A stretch of DNA of 64,000 nt from Trichaptum fuscoviolaceum (GCA_910574455.1 CAJSYZ010000009.1:1426001-1490000); one strand, 5' to 3'. Positions 11,289 through 22,800 are shown, numbered from the stretch's first letter. Numbers and translations: made by a program. Notes: generated by a model not told the origin, from the sequence alone.

Positions 11289-12395
11289 ATTTCTCTCAAA
11301 ATTAAATCAATCGTTCAAGAGGGCGTCAGGCACACTAGTCTATGCAGACTCGATAGGCCGGTTGTAAATTATCATATTTATTCTAATAGCATTCATGTAC
11401 TTTGCGGTTGTGTAATAAGTAAAACAGCGATAAAAAGTGCTGTTCCAGCAGTATTTATTCATTTGTATATTTTTGAGTGCATCTGAGAATTCCATTTCAT
11501 GTCAAATAGAAGTCCTGACCAATCCAAAGAAGTATAAAAAAGAATCTTGGTGATAGGTATAGAGGAAGTGGTTGAACTCGAAAGTGGTGCTTCGAATGCA
11601 TCACTTCGAGTGAAACTTGTGCAAATGTGTTCGACTCATGGATACATTTGTGCACTTCACAAGTGTTTTTCTTATAACTTTCATTCTAATGCCTGATTTT
11701 GATTCATTAGCATGTCTAGTATAGCTATGTAGCATAGATATATTTTCTGATCGTCATTAATATAGTGTAATTAGCTGCGAATGTTGAAATTCGGCCCAAA
11801 AGTGCACAAAAGGGCCACGTTTCGGGATTGTTTCATTTTTATAGCCTCTTAGAGCCGATATTTAAATATCATCCTTTTATGAGAGATTTTTAACGGCTCA
11901 TAGAGTGCGTTCGTAAATTACTAAAGTGATTCAAGCAATTTACACTATTAGAGAAATCAAACAATTGGTACAAATATGCATTGATCATGCATTTCTAGTG
12001 TAGTCTTTGATGTGTACTATTTGTAACACACCCTGTAACCTCTGTCTTTTTTGTGTTCAGACAATATTATGTGCTAAAGCTAATAAAGGCTTGTGCCTGA
12101 GCTCAACATGCATACATTAAATTGAATATGTATGTTATTGATATGTTTGAAGCAGTGAAAACTTTAGAGACATACCATATATGGTAATTTCACGCGTTTT
12201 CAGGGTCGTGGCGCGCTATCTGCACGCATCACGAACGTCGTCTTGCTCTCTTTCTTCACACTTCTTCAAGCTCTCAAGCTATGGACGACGGGCAAGAAGG
12301 CGTTTGCTGCGCGCAAACGCCGTCTTGCTTCTGCTTCCACAGCCTCTCGCCTCTCGGGCGCGAGCTGTATGCTCGCAAGCGCAGCTTTCGAGGCC

Positions 12396-12640
12396 TTGGG
12401 CGACGAGTCCTACTCCTACAACCTTGTTAACTCTCTGGACGACAAGAAGCTCCAGGACAAGTTCGAGTCCGAGGACCCGGTCATGCTAGAGGCTACCGTC
12501 AACGAGACGATTTCATGGCTCGACGCCTCGCATGAAGCATCGAAGCAGGAGTATGAGGAGAAGGACCTGGAGAGTGTTGCAAACTCCTTCATGCAGAAGT
12601 TCTTCTGCGGTGCGGGCGGTGCATTCCCTGGCGGTGCTTC
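12396..12640 (+). pseudogene. Captured Hsp70 C-terminal fragment in D1
   Basis: The frame reads SYNLVNSLDDKKLQDKFES-like sequence, then [31 protein letters not shown] and a short GGA/GG-rich tail. This is the alpha-helical lid and C-terminus of cytosolic Hsp70 (family consensus: [40 protein letters not shown]). The nucleotide-binding domain and the peptide-binding beta domain are absent, so it cannot be a working chaperone. It lies downstream of a reading frame rich in FAARKRRLASAS that is shared with D2 and D3, and the fragment may be transcribed as part of the element. Some family-constant residues are changed here (NSFMQKF for NPIMQKL), which suggests relaxed constraint. Confidence 0.75.
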
Positions 12641-13564
12641 ATTCCATTTATCTCTAGGTCGTATTTTGCGAAGGTGAGTAGCACATCAGATTTGACTGAC
12701 AGTGGCATACTTTTCACCGCAGTTGCGCGATAATCCATTGAGTCGTGCGTGATAGACGCTTGCGAGCTCTCACATCCCCTCCTTTTCTCGCCTTCTTCAT
12801 GTGCACCTTGTGCGCTTCCGCTGCACTTGCCTCATAGCCACTCGACAGCGATGAAGGCCACGACGGTGTCGACCATACACCCCGCACTCGAATCACCGAG
12901 CTATGTTTGCCTATCCTCCAGCAGCCCACCTTCCTCAACCTCATTGCAAACAAAACCGAGCCGAGCACGCCCACCAAGCACGAGGAGGCCGCCGACTTCG
13001 AACCGATCGCCACAGAGACAGCCAGTGGCAGCGCGTCCGGGAGCGAGAAGCAAGGGCCCCGCGCGCCGAGCTTCGTTCTCTGGCATGCGGGGCGCTCGTA
13101 TGCCTCTGGTTTTGCTCCCTGGGGCTTGCCAAAGGACAGCGGGCCCCGCGCGCCACACACGGTTACGCACCTGGAGTGGCGGGGATGGAGCGCGCTCCCC
13201 GCGCGTGTGCGCGCAAGCTAGGCCAGCACGCGTACTGCCCCAGCGCGTGTTTTTTGTATTTAAAGAATTTATTTGAAATTGTAGTTAGGCCTGGACTGTA
13301 GTCCAGGCTCTTTAAATTAAATTAATACTTATTTCAAATGAATCGAGGGCCCAGCTGTGCTGCCGGGCGACGCCCTGACAAGGCTGCGTCGGCACGCGCG
13401 GCCCAGGCAGAGCTGAAAGGCAGAACGAGCTGCCGAAGACCTGCCGAAGTTATCGCGATAACTTTAGAAACGGGTTGCGATAATTATCGCATATCTATAA
13501 GATTATTAGTTGGTACTGGTGAAATCGCCTGCCAGGGACCCTGCGGGATTTCGTTAGGCTGCAG

Positions 13565-15138
13565 TAGAGCATGACACGGGTGCACCCGCAGGTGCACCCG
13601 GATCCGTGAAGCACAGGTACCTGCGCAAAAAAACTGATACCTGGATCCGACCCGGAACCGTGGGAAACGGATCCGGGTCTACCTGGACCCGTTACCTGCA
13701 GGTATTGCAGGTACCTGATGCAACCCGCAGGTATTTAACAGTCAGTAGTGTAGTAATAAGATATAAATATAAATGACAACATACCATGTATCCCGGAGAT
13801 GGGAGTGTAGCAGGAGTGGGGATGGGCGTGGGTGCGCCATCGTTCGATACCTGCTCGGAGAGTGAGATCTGACTGGGCTTGAAGAGAGCGAGGAGGCAGC
13901 GGAGCTGGACGACGGCTGTGAGTGCCGAGGGTTTGCGACGGTGGAAGTTGGCGACAATGTGTACCGCTTGTGGGGCGGCATCATGAGTACAGGCGGCGGC
14001 GGGTATTGCGTATGCTGGACGAGCGGTATCAACGAGATTAGTGTGAAGAAGGTAAGTAAAAAGCAAAAAGACATACCAGAAGACCAGTTGAACCTCTGCA
14101 GTACGAGATTCTAGCTTTATCTTCGCCGCGATCCCATTCTCACTTGCGGTAGTCCGCGCAAACGGAAGACAAGCGCGCAGTTGGCGAGGAGGCGGCCAAT
14201 GGGCGCAGCGGGGCCGTCATCGTGGTAGGCGGCTTCGAGTCTTTTGAGTATAACTTCCATAGGGTGCTTCGAATGATGTGACTGTCTTGCACATGCGCGC
14301 TGTGTCAACGGCACCCTCCGTCTGTTACACAGGCACACCGCGGCCATAGAGCAAGATGTCGAGCTCATAGAGGTTGGGACATACGATGACTGAGCGAGCG
14401 AAGGCGTGGTGGGGAATCTGACCAGGATGGTTGCACTCGAGTATGATGCGCAGTCGTGCAACGGCATCACTGAGCTCGCGGCCACGCTTTATCTTGTGGG
14501 CGACTGCGAAAGACTTGCAGGCAGTTTCTCAGCGCAGAGGGTGCGAAGTCGCAGACAGGCGCGCAAGTTGGCGAGGAGGCGGTCATCGGGCTCGAGGTCG
14601 TTGTTGGCAGGGCCTAGGGGATCAAGTATAATAGGGGGTTACGACGGTGGAAGTCGGCTGATGATGCGTACCGCTTGTGGCACGGCTTCATGAGTGCAGA
14701 TGACGGTGGGTGTTGCGGTTGCCGGACGAGCAGCCGCTTGTCGCCCTCGACAAGCGGCTGCAGTCTCGCGGTCTCGCGAAGAGAGCGCGGCGGGCGGGAG
14801 GGCGCTGACAAGCGCGCAGTTGGTGAGGAGGCGGTCATGGCGCACGTTGGCGTCGTAGTAGGCGGCCTCGAGGATGGCGAAGAGGACGGCACATGTCGAG
14901 TAGAATGTAGAAAAGTAATGGTACATCGTTGCGTTCGTCGCACTCAAGATGAGTGCACGTGATTTACCGGGTACTTGCAGGTACCCGGTCAGGTACCTGG
15001 GCCCAAAAAATCCAAACCTGGATCCGCAGGTAAGCGTGGGAACCAGGTACCTGCGCACAGGTGCACCTGGAACCGCAGGTATTTGAGTGCAGGTACCTGC
15101 AGGTACCCACGGGTGACCTGCACCCGTGTCATGCTCTA
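13565..15138 (-). mobile_element. hAT-like element B1 (1574 bp), F-box fragment carrier
   Basis: The terminal inverted repeat TAGAGCATGACACGGGTGCA is at both ends. Next to it lie many copies of CAGGTACCTG/CCTGCAGGTACC and of GGATCC-centred words. The layout matches B2 in reverse orientation. Unlike B2, the 8 bases outside the two ends differ (GGCTGCAG and GCGCACAC), and the flanks belong to different elements (A1 pol on the left, a D fragment on the right). No transposase is present. Confidence 0.8.
14143..14950 (-). pseudogene. Captured F-box protein fragments in B1
   Basis: On the minus strand, different frames give an F-box-like start (LEAAYYDANVRHDRLLTNCA near 14870–14810). Nearer the other end comes a segment with ELSDAVARLRIILE, then HHAFARSVIVCPNLYELDI (about 14350–14480), the pattern of the large Agaricomycete F-box/LRR family. 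A second F-box-like start (LEAAYHDDG…LLANCALV) occurs near 14235–14160. Frames are interrupted repeatedly, so it is a captured and decaying fragment. Assignment rests on remembered family patterns. Confidence 0.55.
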
Positions 15139-15165
15139 GCGCACACACACCCCAGTAAGCGCCGG
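15139..15165. mobile_element. 27-bp remnant of a D element
   Basis: CCCCAGTAAGCGCCGG matches D2 at about 31539–31556 (CACCCCAGTAAGCGCCGGCG). It shows that A2 inserted into a D copy; GCCGG at 15161–15165 would be the 5-bp target. Confidence 0.6.
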
Positions 15166-15983
15166 TGTTACGACCGTCGGGAATTGTAGCGGGAAACAGT
15201 TTCGGGAAACTGGAATTCGCGACAGGAACCCGCGTTCGGGAATCTGGATTCGCGACTGGAACGAGCGTGGGAATTCAGGCGGGGAAACGCGCGGGATTCT
15301 ATCCAGGCGCGTCGCGGGATTCTCAAGGCCAGCTAGGACTCTTCACTGCTTTGAACGTCAAGTAAGCGGATCCCTAAGGAAGCACTCCACAAGTAAGTAT
15401 TGCGCAACTAACTACACGGGAGAAAAGAGAGAGATCGCACCTAAGGAAGCACTCCACAAGAGGTCAAAAGTGGGGTGCTCCTTACGATGCCTACAGCTAT
15501 TTATCTACTTCGTAAAGACTGTATAGTTAATCTACGCTAAGTGTCCTTGCGCAATGCGCACCTATCTACTACAAACGATACATGCTACGACCGCAATGCT
15601 AGGCATGTCCATCCCGTCTCTCCAGATGGCTACGGCCTGTCCGTGGACGTCAGCGTCCGGTCCGGGGCCGCGACTAGCCAGACTAGGTATGCCAGACTGT
15701 TGCAGGTCGTCACCTTGAGGTACTAGCGGATTAATGAGCGTATGTTGATAAGTGAATGTACGTGTGCCGTGGCGGGTCGTCGTAAATGAGTGTGTGTATG
15801 CGTGCATGGTTGCCGGGACGGTGGTGCGGGATAAGTCACGTGAGCATGGGATCGTGCGATTCGGGAATGAGGTTTCGCGCGGGGAATCCAATGGCGGGAT
15901 TCTCCCCGCGGGATTGTCTGCTCATGTCGGGATCCTTGGCGGGAAAGTGCGGGAAATGAGAAAAGGGGCCTGGGATCTCGACA
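15166..15983 (-). repeat. 3' LTR of chromovirus A2 (818 bp)
   Basis: It has the same ends as the A1 LTR. In element orientation it contains a stem formed by AAGGAGCACCCCAC and GTGGAGTGCTTCCTT around ACTTTTGACCTC. This is the equivalent of the region that matches the primer-binding site in family C. Confidence 0.9.
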
Positions 15984-17900
15984 TTACCCCCCTCCAAAGG
16001 CGCAACTCCGGGGCGCCAAGCTTGAATCTTGCTCAGGTCACAGAGCTCGATAGCGTTGACTTCTCGAGGGGCGTCCGGGTGTTTTCGATAGAAACTGCGA
16101 ATTTTAGCCTTTGCATTACCCATATCCTTTGCGGGAATCCATGTATCTTCCGCGCTCGAATATCCCTTCCATCGTACCAAATATTCGAATCTCCGTCTAA
16201 ACCGTCTAGCATCCAGAACCTCTTCCACCTCGTACTCCAGATCTCCTTCTACTTCGACTGGGGGCGGCGGGGGTTGCGTTCGACCGGGAATGTCGTCTTC
16301 GTGGTATGGCGAGAGCAGCGATACGTGAAATACGGGATGAATCTTCAGCGACGCGGGGAGTTCGAGTTCGTAGGTGAGGTCACTTAGCTTTGCCTTCACT
16401 TTATACGGCCCTAGTCGTTTCGGTAATAATTTGCGCGCTCCCGGTCGCCGAACGTTCGTCGCCTCGAGCCATACTTTATCCCCAACTGCGTACTGCGGGG
16501 CCTCGTTCCTGGCCTGATCGTAGTGCTGCTTCATGCGCTCTGCCGCAACCTCCAAAGCCGCTCTTGCCTCTTCCTGTGCCTGCTGAAGCTCCTGTAGTCG
16601 TGCGTCCGCGGCGGGGACCGTGGACAGGCCGTCGCTTGGGGCAATCGTGAATTCGGGATTGTAGCCGTAGACAAGCGCAAACGGGGATTGTCGTGTTGCC
16701 GCGTGCGCTTTCGTGTTGTGTGCGAACTCTGCCATCGGGAGTAATCCGGCCCAGTTTTCTTGTCGTGTATCTATGAAAGCCCGTAAATATTGTTCCAGCT
16801 CTTGGTTTACCCTTTCGGTTTGCCCATCCGTCTGCGGGTGATACGCAGTCGACGTGGTACCCTTGATACCGAGTCGGGAAAAAAGGGCTTTCATGAACTG
16901 TGCGACAAACTGTGGTCCTCGGTCGGATATGATCTGGCGGGGGGTTCCGTGCAACTTCCAGACGTGTTGCAGGAAGAGTTCTGCAGTTTCCGGTGCATCG
17001 ACGTCAGACGTGGTCGGGATAAAATGTGCTTGCTTGGTGAGACGGTCGACCACCACGAAAATTGCGTCATAATCCTCGGATCGGGGGAGCTGGGTGATGA
17101 AATCGCACGAAATCGCCTGCCAGGGGCCCTGCGGGATTTCGTTCGGTTGCAGGAGTCCTACCGGGCGTTGGGATCGGTTCTTCGTGCGTGCGCAGGTATC
17201 GCATCCCGAAACGTATCGTTCTACGAAGTTAGACATCCCGGGCCACCAGTAGTTGCGGCTTACCATCTCAAACATTTTCCAACGTCCAGGATGTCCGGCG
17301 GGGAGACTATCGTGGTAGGTCTTCACCACATCCCGGCGAATGGTCTCGTCTTTCGGGACGTAAACCTTACCCTGGTACAGGATGAGGCCTTCTTCGGTGC
17401 TCCAGTCCTCAAGTTCCTTGGTCAGGACTCGGGGCGCCTTGGACTTGACCAACTCGATTGCATCCACCAGTTCGTCTTCATACTGATCTGACTTACGAAT
17501 GCGTCGTAGGAGGGCCTGATCCCCGTGTACCTGTGTCATTCCCCGACGAATTGCCTTTAGTCGAAACATTTCGGGGGTCAAGAGGGTCCGTCCCGTGTTG
17601 TCTTCGCCTTCGGGTTGAAGATCGACGCGTCGTGACATGGCGTCGGGTTTGCCCCCGAGTCGCCCTGGGCGATGGCGAATCGTAAAGTCGAAGCGAGTGA
17701 GGAACAGACTCCACCGGGCTTGGCGTCGCGTCAGCGTTCGGGATTCAGAGAAATATAGCAGATTCTTGTGGTCAGACACGATATCGAGTTTATGGCTCGC
17801 ACCTTCGAGATAATGTCGCCACTCGTCCAGAGCTCTAATAATCGCGAGTAGCTCCTTGTCATAAATCTCGTAGTTGCGTTCCGCATCGTTGAGGGATTTC
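15984..17900 (-). pseudogene. A2 pol, second part: RNase H end, integrase, chromodomain
   Basis: From the C1 junction the frame runs through the end of RNase H (HKLDIVSDHKNLLYFSE) and the integrase zinc region ending in CDTCARTKN. It continues with the integrase core (FVVVDRLTKQAHF, SDRGPQFVAQF, YHPQTDGQTERVNQ), the GPY-type segment and a complete chromodomain (YEVEEVLDARR…FEYLVRWKGYSSAEDTW). No frame break is seen from about 17779 to the end. The frame does not stop before the polypurine tract: it reads through it (PLEGGNVEIPG) and about 147 bp into the LTR, ending at 15836. Split from its first part by C1, so classed as disrupted. Confidence 0.9.
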
Positions 17901-18480
17901 TGTCAGGAATCGCCACGGATTTGCTTATTGTTTTCTCTTATTTTCCGTTTACTTATGACTTACTGATGTTTTTATTTACTTTCGATTCCTGACATCGTAC
18001 GAGACACTCGTACGGTCTCGTACGGTCAGCGGTACGCGCTCGGTACGAAGCCCGTACGGCGCGTACACCTTTGCATCTGTCTGCACACGGGATTATTGTT
18101 TCTTTTCATTCTATTCACTAACGGACACCTTTTGGTGCGCTTGGGTTCAAACCCGGCGCGCCAGCGATGCTTATTCATCTTTCTATTTGTATTTCAAATT
18201 CGGATCGGACCACGGGTCCGTACGGACGGTGGCTTGGAGGAACTGTATAGTTCCTCCTGCGCTTGCCAAAAGCGCCCGTCCGCCTGAGAAGCACTCCACT
18301 TTTGGCCTCTTGTCAAGTGCTTCCCAGGTGACGTTATATTTGTGCTTCTGATGTGTAGAATAGCTTAATTGACTTGTCAAGTGCTTCCCAGAGTGTGGAA
18401 CCGCTTCGCATAGCCGCTGATCGTCCGATTTACATTGTCCGAGGTCCTGAGAACGCATAGATCCACTCTGTGTCGTAACA
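17901..18480 (+). repeat. 5' LTR of C1
   Basis: It starts TGTCAGGAATCG and ends GTGTCGTAACA. Its middle is rich in CGTACGG/GTACG words. A stem CCTGAGAAGCACT / AGTGCTTCCCAGG (18283–18328) surrounds ACTTTTGGCCT. Confidence 0.95.
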
Positions 18481-18482
18481 TT

Positions 18483-18493
18483 AGGCCAAAAGT
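18483..18493 (+). promoter_or_regulatory. Primer-binding site of C1, complementary to its own LTR
   Basis: AGGCCAAAAGT begins two bases after the 5' LTR. It is the exact reverse complement of ACTTTTGGCCT at 18298–18308 inside the LTR (11 nt). It lacks the TGG start expected for a tRNA primer. This is the arrangement of Tf1-type self-priming, in which the first 11 nt of the transcript prime reverse transcription. It would place the RNA 5' end at about 18298. The same match exists in C2. Confidence 0.65.
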
Positions 18494-18576
18494 CTTTTTT
18501 CTCACTACCTCGCGCGAAAAAACTCGTACCGTTCGAACCATTCTGCCGACGCTCGCTTCGCTCGAACGCCCGTACG

Positions 18577-19779
18577 ATGCAGAACGCTACACCGCCTGTT
18601 CCTGCGCCCGGAGGCCCTCATGGAGCGCCCCCCGTCGCACCCGTGCAGGCACCCGTACCCCCACAACCCCCAACTATGGATGAGGCGACTCAGGCTATGC
18701 TGAACCAGTATATGGCCCCCTGGAGGGAGCAGATCGATCAGTTGCTTCAGCAGAATGCATACTTGAAGGGAGCGCTCGAAACGCGCGTCGCCGAACCGCG
18801 CGGTACGAAGGGTCCGAAGATTCCACCCCCAGGCTTGTTTTACGGCCCCAAGGGCGATGCCGCGGACAAGGACAAGCTTTCGTACGAAGCTTGGTCCGGT
18901 CAGGTACGGAACTACATCTCTATGCGCCCGCACGAGTTCCCGGACGAGCGTACGAAGTGCCAGTTCGCTGCGACTTACCTTCGAGGCCCTGCAGACGAGT
19001 GGGTGCGTCCCTACATGGACTCGATCCACAAGGGCGAGCCGGTCGCCATTTTCGACAAGTTGGACACTTTCTTGGAGTCTCTGGCTGCTGGATATGGTGA
19101 AGCTGATGCTGTTGCTGCTGCTGAGAACGAAATTATGGCTCTCCGGCAGAATGGAACCGTGGCTGAGTATGCTGCTCGCTACAGGGCTCTCAAGGTCAAG
19201 ACCAAGTGGGTTGCTGACGATAAACCATGGATTGCTTGGTTCCGGTACGGACTTTCGAACCGTTTTCGTACGGACCTGACGCTCAAGAAGATGCCTGAGG
19301 ACTTTGATGGGTATGTGAAGGCCTGTTGTGTCTACGATGATGAGCTGCGAGCCATCCGTGCCACAACTCGTACCAACCCCATCCCTCAGCGCACTGGAAC
19401 TGCTTTCCAGACGCGTCAGACGTCGAACTCGAACCAGCCTCTCGTACCGGCTCGAGCCACCGTGACCCGAACGCGATGGAGGTGGACCAGATCAGTAGGG
19501 AAGAGGCGCTGCGCAAGGGGTTATGCTTCCACTGTGGCGAGAAAGGTCATATGTCCGCCAAGTGCCCCAAGCGCCATGCGTCTAATACCTCGAACCGTAC
19601 GAACGTCAGTACGGCCTCGACACCCCAGGTACCAGCCCCAGCTCCCACTGCTTCGATCTCTGACGTCTCGGACGAGACCCCCCTCGTACCGAGCGGTACG
19701 ACCGAACGCCCAATCTCTGTTACGGATGCTGCCAAAGTCCTTATGGCGCACCTCTCGAAGGAATCGGGTTTCAACTAGG
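18577..19779 (+). pseudogene. C1 gag, frameshifted before the zinc knuckle
   Basis: The ATG at 18577 opens a proline-rich N-terminus. A Ty3-type capsid region follows (LSYEAWSGQVRNYI, FAATYLRGPADEWV, ALRQNGTVAEYAARYRAL) and then a CCHC knuckle (CFHCGEKGHMSAKC). Relative to C2, two extra bases (CT) near 19441 shift the frame between capsid and knuckle, so the knuckle is read only in the frame of 19476–19779. Gag normally packages the RNA into cytoplasmic particles; this copy would give a truncated capsid with a wrong tail. Confidence 0.9.
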
Positions 19780-19855
19780 GTCTCAGCGCATCGTCGCGCC
19801 GCTCGAGACCCATAACCGATTCTCTTGTTTAGAAAATGATGTCCCAGTCCCTTCT

Positions 19856-22800
19856 ATGTCTACTAGTATACAGTCAATAGACAAGAAGTTGCGCCGGTTC
19901 ATTCGTTTTCCTGTGAGAGTCAGCGATGGCAGAAAGATCTTAAGGATGAGAGCCTTCTTAGACAGTGGGGCCTCATCGATATTTATTAACCGTACGGTTG
20001 TCGAACGGTTCGGGCTCCGTACGAGACCTTTGGTCCCTCGTACGCGGTTGTACAACGCAGACAACTCCTTGAACAATGTGGGCTGGCTCACAGATGAAGT
20101 GCCGATTAGTTTAACAGTCGGATCGCACACTGAGAACGTGACTGCAGTGGTGGCGGACATTGGGGACTATCCCCTGATTATTGGGGTCGACTGGCTGCGA
20201 CTCCACAACCCAGAGATCGACTGGGCGAACGACCAGATGACTTTTACGCGCTGTGCGAAGGCCTGTCAGCCTCGTACGGACCGTACGGAGTTTCAGATGG
20301 AAGGTCCCCCGGAGTCAGACGCAGTGCGCACGGCTCGTACGGAGACCTCGAACCGCGCACGCCGCGCGAAGCCTCGGCCACCTCCTCGAACTCGAGTGAC
20401 GGTAGCTGAGCTCGAGGACGAACCGTACGACTCGGGTGGTACGGACGAACCGGTCAGCGAACGAGACAAAGTTCCGCCAGGCTTCCGGTATTCTGAGAAG
20501 TATTGGGATGTTTATTACGATTCTGAGGAATTCTTTGTCACGGATGACCCGGATTTCGCACAGCGGATCGCCGCTTCGTACACCTGGTCTCAGGCAATTG
20601 CTGAGAAGACTGCAGTGAAGGAAGGCGAGAAGTCGTTCGAAGAACTCGTACCGCCGCAGTACCGCGATTTTGCCAAAGTCTTCTCGAAGGACCGGGCAGA
20701 ACGCCTCCCCACCCGTAAACCGTACGACCATGCGATCGACCTCGTACCGGGTGGCGGTACCCTCTTACAGCAAGATCTATCCCATGGCGCCGAACGAGCG
20801 TACGGCGCTGAAGGAATTCATCGAGGAGAACTTGAGGAAGGGGTACATTCGACCCTCCAAGTCTCCGGCTGCGGCTCCGGTCTTCTTTATCAAGAAGAAG
20901 GACGGTTCGCTGCGCATGGTGGTAGATTATCGCAAGCTCAATGCGATGACTGTGAAGAACAGGTACCCACTGCCTCTCACCACTGAGCTAGTCGATGCCT
21001 TGAAGAAAGCGAAGGTGTTTACGACCTTAGACCTTCGATCCGGGTACCACAACGTACGGATGAAGGAAGGAGACGAGTGGAAAGCGGCCTTTCGTACGCA
21101 GGAAGGCCACTTCGAACCGACAGTGATGACCTTCGGACTCACCAATGCTCCGGCGACGTTCCAGCACATGATGAACGACATCTTCAAAGATCTGAATGGG
21201 GTGATTGTAATCATCTATTTAGACGATTTGCTGATTTTCTCTGAGAATGAGGAAGATCATGTCGAGCACGTTCGTACCGTACTCGAACGGCTCGAGAAGC
21301 ACGACCTGTTTGTCAAGCCGGAGAAGTGTAAGTTCCACCAGTCTTCTGTGGAATACCTAGGCATGGTTATTGGAGCCGGTACGGTTTCGATGGACCCGGC
21401 CAAGGTCAAGGCGGTTCTGGAGTGGCCTACACCTGCAAAGGTCAAGGATATTCAAGCCTTCCTTGGTTTTGCGAACTTCTATCGCCGGTTTATCGAGGAT
21501 TACTCCCGGATTGTACGGTCTATGACCGAACTGCTTCGAAAGGACGTCCGGTTCGAGTGGGGTACGAGACAACAAGCCTCGTTTGACGAGTTGAAGCGTC
21601 GATTCACTCAAGCACCGGTGCTGGCCATGCCTGACCTCGAGAAACCATTTATTCTTGAGTGTGACGCTTCTGACTTTGCGACAGGTGCAGTACTGTCGCA
21701 GGTCGGTACGGACGGTACGATTCATCCGGTGGCTTTCTACTCGAAATCGCTAAATGATGCGGAGCGAAACTATGAGATCTATGATAAGGAGCTACTGGCT
21801 ATCGTACGGTCGCTCGACGAGTGGAGACATTATCTCGAAGGGTCTCCACACAAGATCGACGTTGTCTCGGACCACAAGAACCTGCTCTACTTCTCTGAAG
21901 CTCGCAATCTCACTCGCAGACAAGCTCGCTGGAGTATTTTCCTCAGTCGGTTCGACTTCACCATCCGACATCGCCCTGGCCGGCTTGGGGGCAAGCCAGA
22001 CGCGATGTCACGTCGTACCGACCTCGAACCAAATGGTCCGGACAACACGAACCGGACTCTGTTGGATAGAGACTTGTTTCGCTTGCATGCGATGCGTCGA
22101 GGCATGGTACGGCTCGAGGGGGACACGGCGTTGTTGCGAAGGATCCGGAGTTCGAAGAGTTGGGATGAGGAATTGGTAGAGGCGATCGAGGCACTGAAGG
22201 GGAAGGCCCCGGTGTCCTTGAAGAAGGAGTTAGAGGACTGGAACACGGAGGATGGTCTGCTGCTGTACCGAGGGAAGGTCTACGTACCGAAGGACGAGGA
22301 AATTCGGCGAGATATTGTGAAATTACATCATGATTCTCTGCCGGTGGGACACCCCGGACGGTGGAAGACGTACGAGCTGGTGAGTCGCAACTATTGGTGG
22401 CCAGGGATGTCTTCTTTTGTCGAGCGGTACGTGTCCGGGTGCGATACCTGTATGCGCACCAAGAATATTCCCCAAAGACCCGTTGGACCGCTCGAACCGA
22501 ACGAGGTACCGTCCGGACCATGGCAGACCATCTCCTGCGACTTTATCACGCAGCTGCCACCGTCTGAGGGTTTCGACGCGATCTTTGTGGTGGTTGACCG
22601 GCTCACCAAGCAGGCGCACTTCGTACCAACGACGTCCGATGTCGACTCGACTCGTACGGCCGAACTGTTCGTGTCCGAGGTTTGGAAACACCATGGTACG
22701 CCTCGAAAAATCATCTCGGACCGCGGGCCACAGTTTGTATCACGCTTCATGAAGGAGTTCTTCAAGCGTCTTGGTATTAAAGGTGCTACTTCGACTTCTT

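Larger units (their letters stand above)
9762..13520. mobile_element. Element D1: 3.76-kb non-autonomous DNA transposon carrying an Hsp70 fragment
   Basis: The left end GAGCCGTACCAACTAATAAT is mirrored at the right by ATTATTAGTTGGTACTGGT. The inverted repeat extends about 70 bp and contains the perfect palindrome GATAATTATC within TGCGATAATTATCGCA, and GTTATCGCGATAAC. GAAATCGC flanks both sides (9754–9761 and 13521–13528) and occurs once at the equivalent site in A2. No transposase is recognisable. The interior holds an unassigned reading frame (10312–10680), an AT-rich core with conserved hairpins (about 11100–12180), and an Hsp70 C-terminal fragment. A GC-rich 3' part follows with a hairpin GCCTGGACTGTAGTCCAGGC near 13288. 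D2 and D3 are the same family. Confidence 0.85.
7813..13564 (-). mobile_element. Chromovirus A1, truncated, with D1 nested inside
   Basis: A minus-strand Ty3/gypsy element of the same family as A2. It consists of its 3' LTR (7813–8630), the end of pol (8631–9761), the inserted element D1 (9762–13520) and 44 bp more of pol (13521–13564). There it stops against B1. The gag gene, most of pol and the 5' LTR are missing. Sequence across D1 rejoins the pol sequence of A2 exactly at GAAATCGC, so D1 is a later insertion. Confidence 0.85.

Noticed and set aside
12714..13300. Several long overlapping open frames on both strands in D1
   Set aside because: The stretch is GC-rich and open in most frames by composition. 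D3 does not keep the same frames, so none is annotated as a gene.
16790..17491. Long plus-strand open frame
   Set aside because: It is a shadow of the A2 integrase gene on the opposite strand.
21357..21725. Minus-strand open frames across C1 pol and the same places in C2
   Set aside because: They are antisense shadows of the reverse transcriptase and integrase frames.
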